64,000 bases of DNA, taken from Streptomyces sp. Sge12 (GTDB lineage: Bacteria; Actinomycetota; Actinomycetes; Streptomycetales; Streptomycetaceae). Under the pieces are notes generated by a model, which worked only from the letters and a program-made list of their open reading frames with translations, was not told where the DNA came from and ran no database searches. The DNA is taken from contig NZ_CP020555.1 of assembly GCF_002080455.1 (NCBI RefSeq), positions 2,976,001 through 3,040,000 on the forward strand, in the 5' to 3' direction. Below are positions 61,321-64,000 of this stretch, piece after piece. The position numbers and the translations under genes are program-made. Within the stretch, counting starts at the first letter, position 1, and every line of letters starts with the position of its first letter.

Positions 61321-61354
61321 ACGGGGTCGGGCTCAGAAGAGCCCGACCCCGTTC
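61319..61354. terminator. Perfect 16-bp hairpin, bidirectional terminator
   Basis: GAACGGGGTCGGGCTC and its complement pair around AGAA between the convergent uma2 and ychF genes. The first arm overlaps the uma2 stop codon. Confidence 0.88.
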
Positions 61355-61401
61355 CCGCCTGCACGTTTGCCGCGTCAAGGACGTGGCGTCATGTCATCCG
61401 C

Positions 61402-62490
<1,089 letters not shown>

Positions 62491-62624
62491 GTTGGCGACT
62501 TCCCGTAGCTGGAGGGGGCGGCGGCCCGGGGGTGGGCCACCGGACAGTTTACTTTCCGATGAGTGCCACTCGTTGTCGCGTGTCCCCACACCGATACCGC
62601 GCTCGCCCCGCCTAGCTTGGTCAC

Positions 62625-63149
62625 GTGGAGCAACACAGGACGCGATCGGCCCCTCACCCGCAGCGACCCCCGGCCCAGCGCGGGGCGCCCCGGACCACCG
62701 CCGTGCCCGCCCAGGCGACCGCCGGCGGCCCCCGGCGGTCCCCGCTCGCGCGGCGGATGCCCCGGCCCCGGCTGACCGGGCTCGGCGGCGGGCTGTTCGC
62801 GTGCGCCGCCATGGTGCTGGTGGCGGGGATCTGCTGGCTGCTCTTCGGCTCCTCGCTCTTCGTCTACGGGCTGCTCTTCCTGCCCGTCGCGGCCGCCACC
62901 GCGCTCTGGGTCCGGCCCGCCGACCTGATCACCGCGCCGATCGGCGTCCCCATCGCCTTCGCCGCCGGAGTGTGGCCGATCTCCGGCGGCTCCGGCGGCT
63001 TCGGCGGGCAGCTGATGGGGCTGGTGTCCGCGCTGTCGCTGCACGCGGGCTGGCTCTACGCCGGGACGCTCGTCGCCGCGCTGATCGCCGTCGTCCGCAA
63101 GGCCGTGCTCATCGGCCGGCGGCGGATGCCCCGCCGCCTCACCCAGTGA
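62625..63149 (+). CDS. DUF6542-type integral membrane protein
   Basis: The 174-residue protein has a basic Pro/Ala-rich N-terminus (about 45 residues) and four membrane segments (about 50-70, 74-92, 100-120 and 128-157). A basic tail ends it ([15 protein letters not shown]). No catalytic motif is seen. It is divergent from ychF across 134 bases and convergent with ppgK, whose end is 21 bases away. Function unknown; conserved next to ychF in Streptomyces as far as I recall. Confidence 0.8.
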   Translation: MEQHRTRSAPHPQRPPAQRGAPRTTAVPAQATAGGPRRSPLARRMPRPRLTGLGGGLFACAAMVLVAGICWLLFGSSLFVYGLLFLPVAAATALWVRPADLITAPIGVPIAFAAGVWPISGGSGGFGGQLMGLVSALSLHAGWLYAGTLVAALIAVVRKAVLIGRRRMPRRLTQ

Positions 63150-63170
63150 ACCGGCCGACCTGCCCGCCGC

Positions 63171-63932
63171 CTACTCCTTCGCCGCCTCGGCCGCCTTCGC
63201 CGCCATCGCCGCCCCCACGATGCCCGCGTTGTTCTGGAGCTTCGCCGGAACGATCTCGGCCCGCACGCCCTCGATCAGCGGCAGGAACTTCTCCGGCTTG
63301 CGGCTGACGCCGCCGCCGATGATGAAGAGGTCCGGGGAGAACAGCATCTCCACGTGCTGGAGGTAGCGCTGCACCCGGTGCGCCCACCGCTCCCACGTGA
63401 GCTCGTGGTCCTCCTTGGCCTTCACCGACGCCCGCGTCTCCGCGTCGTGGCCCTTCAGCTCCAGGTGGCCGAGCTCCGAGTTCGGGACCAGCCGCCCGTC
63501 CGTGAACAGGGCGCTGCCGATGCCCGTCCCCAGGGTGAGCAGCAGGACGGTGCCGCTCCGCCCGCGCCCGGCCCCGTACGTCATCTCCGCGATCCCCGCC
63601 GCGTCCGCGTCGTTCAGGACCGTGACGGGCAGGCCGCCCAGCTCGCGCGAGAGCAGGGTCGCCGAGTCGACGCCGATCCAGGACTTGTCCATGTTGGCCG
63701 CCGTACGGGTCACGCCGCCGGTGACCACGCCGGGGAAGGTGACTCCGACCGGGCCGTCCCAGTCGAAGGTGCGCACCACCTCGACGACGCAGCCGGCCAC
63801 CCCCTCGGGGGTGGCCGGCTGCGGTGTGAGTACTTTGTGGCGCTCCTGCGCCAGGTCGCCACGTTCCAGGTCCACGGGAGCGCCCTTGATCCCTGACCCG
63901 CCGATGTCCACGCCGAAGATCTGCATGGACAT
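63171..63932 (-). CDS. ppgK: Polyphosphate glucokinase (ROK family)
   Basis: The 253-residue cytoplasmic kinase phosphorylates glucose with polyphosphate or ATP. It has the ROK/hexokinase fold: phosphate loop [15 protein letters not shown] (about 5-19), [12 protein letters not shown], the catalytic-base region [11 protein letters not shown] and [16 protein letters not shown]. Length and [18 protein letters not shown] match actinobacterial PpgK rather than ordinary ROK glucokinases. The 3' end faces the DUF6542 gene. Confidence 0.93.
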   Translation of the reverse strand: MSMQIFGVDIGGSGIKGAPVDLERGDLAQERHKVLTPQPATPEGVAGCVVEVVRTFDWDGPVGVTFPGVVTGGVTRTAANMDKSWIGVDSATLLSRELGGLPVTVLNDADAAGIAEMTYGAGRGRSGTVLLLTLGTGIGSALFTDGRLVPNSELGHLELKGHDAETRASVKAKEDHELTWERWAHRVQRYLQHVEMLFSPDLFIIGGGVSRKPEKFLPLIEGVRAEIVPAKLQNNAGIVGAAMAAKAAEAAKE

Positions 63933-63947
63933 ACCGTACGAAACGAG

Positions 63948-64000
63948 TTACTTGTCGGCGACCAGTTCGGCAGCCTCGGCCCGCAGATCGCGGCGGAGTT
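63948..64000 (-). CDS. 3' end of an unidentified minus-strand gene (possibly ispH)
   Basis: The last 17 codons of a reading frame enter from the right edge: LRRDLRAEAAELVADK then TAA at 63948-63950. This charged tail alone does not identify the product. In S. coelicolor ppgK lies next to an ispH gene as I recall, so 4-hydroxy-3-methylbut-2-enyl diphosphate reductase is a guess from synteny. It ends 15 bases before ppgK, so both are probably in one transcript. Confidence 0.4.
   Translation of the reverse strand, partial: LRRDLRAEAAELVADK

Overview
The window is a high-GC (about 70% or more by eye) actinobacterial chromosome segment, almost certainly Streptomyces or a close relative. Pointers are mycothiol biosynthesis (mshB), a SpoIIE-type phosphatase beside an RsbW-like kinase, a developmental-type oligopeptide importer locus, polyphosphate glucokinase, GTG starts, ATGA-coupled genes and long GC-rich hairpin terminators. 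The order folP2-like / LOG / dapE / dapC / fdxA, then mshB, two peptide-ABC operons, typA, an Sdh1-like operon and finally ychF and ppgK looks like core-chromosome synteny. No tRNA, rRNA, CRISPR array, prophage or intact transposon was seen.

Layout. 1-5.8 kb: end of a dihydropteroate synthase-like gene, a LOG-family phosphoribohydrolase, dapE, a lysozyme-like secreted protein, a small secreted protein, dapC and ferredoxin fdxA. 5.9-7.7 kb: GNAT enzyme and SirB1/transglutaminase-like protein. 7.8-11.3 kb: four-gene operon of ABC exporter plus DesK/DesR-type two-component system. 11.4-15.2 kb: a large membrane protein with a peptidoglycan-binding module, a DUF6113-type membrane protein, mshB and a small membrane protein. 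15.5-28.3 kb: two complete tandem five-gene oligopeptide ABC operons separated by a GNAT gene. The second has a U-tracted intrinsic terminator in its 5' leader, an intercistronic hairpin after the binding-protein gene and a canonical terminator at its end. 28.7-30.7 kb: typA/bipA, here broken by two extra C residues in homopolymers. 31.0-33.3 kb: an orphan peptide-binding lipoprotein with a long low-complexity insertion. 33.7-37.5 kb: Sdh1-like succinate dehydrogenase operon. 37.6-40.5 kb: TPM-domain protein and PspA homologue. 40.6-45.8 kb: PAS/GAF/SpoIIE phosphatase, RsbW-like kinase, Nudix hydrolase, SPOR protein and GntR regulator. 46-49 kb: septum-formation-type membrane protein and subtilase. 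49-52 kb: threonine synthase-like enzyme, PEP mutase/isocitrate lyase family enzyme and EamA exporter. 52.2-55.5 kb: secreted trypsin-like protease and two tandem paralogous secreted esterases. 55.7-58.2 kb: MarR regulator divergent from a secreted SMP-30 beta-propeller protein, and a PadR/HAAS pair; both regulators have a perfect palindrome in front. 58.5-61.3 kb: a fused type-I-like methyltransferase/specificity protein and a Uma2 nuclease-fold protein. 61.4-64 kb: ychF, a DUF6542-type membrane protein, ppgK and the end of a further gene (perhaps ispH).

The most notable signals are (i) the leader terminator of the second oligopeptide operon, which any transcript of that operon must pass; (ii) a 263-bp tract with only three differences shared by the two last ATPase genes of the tandem operons, pointing to recent gene conversion; (iii) the typA double frameshift; (iv) the lone methyltransferase-specificity fusion beside a Uma2 protein, with a perfect 26-bp palindrome upstream; and (v) perfect operator-like palindromes in front of the MarR and PadR genes. 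Synteny statements about S. coelicolor and Mycobacterium are from memory and were not checked against a database.
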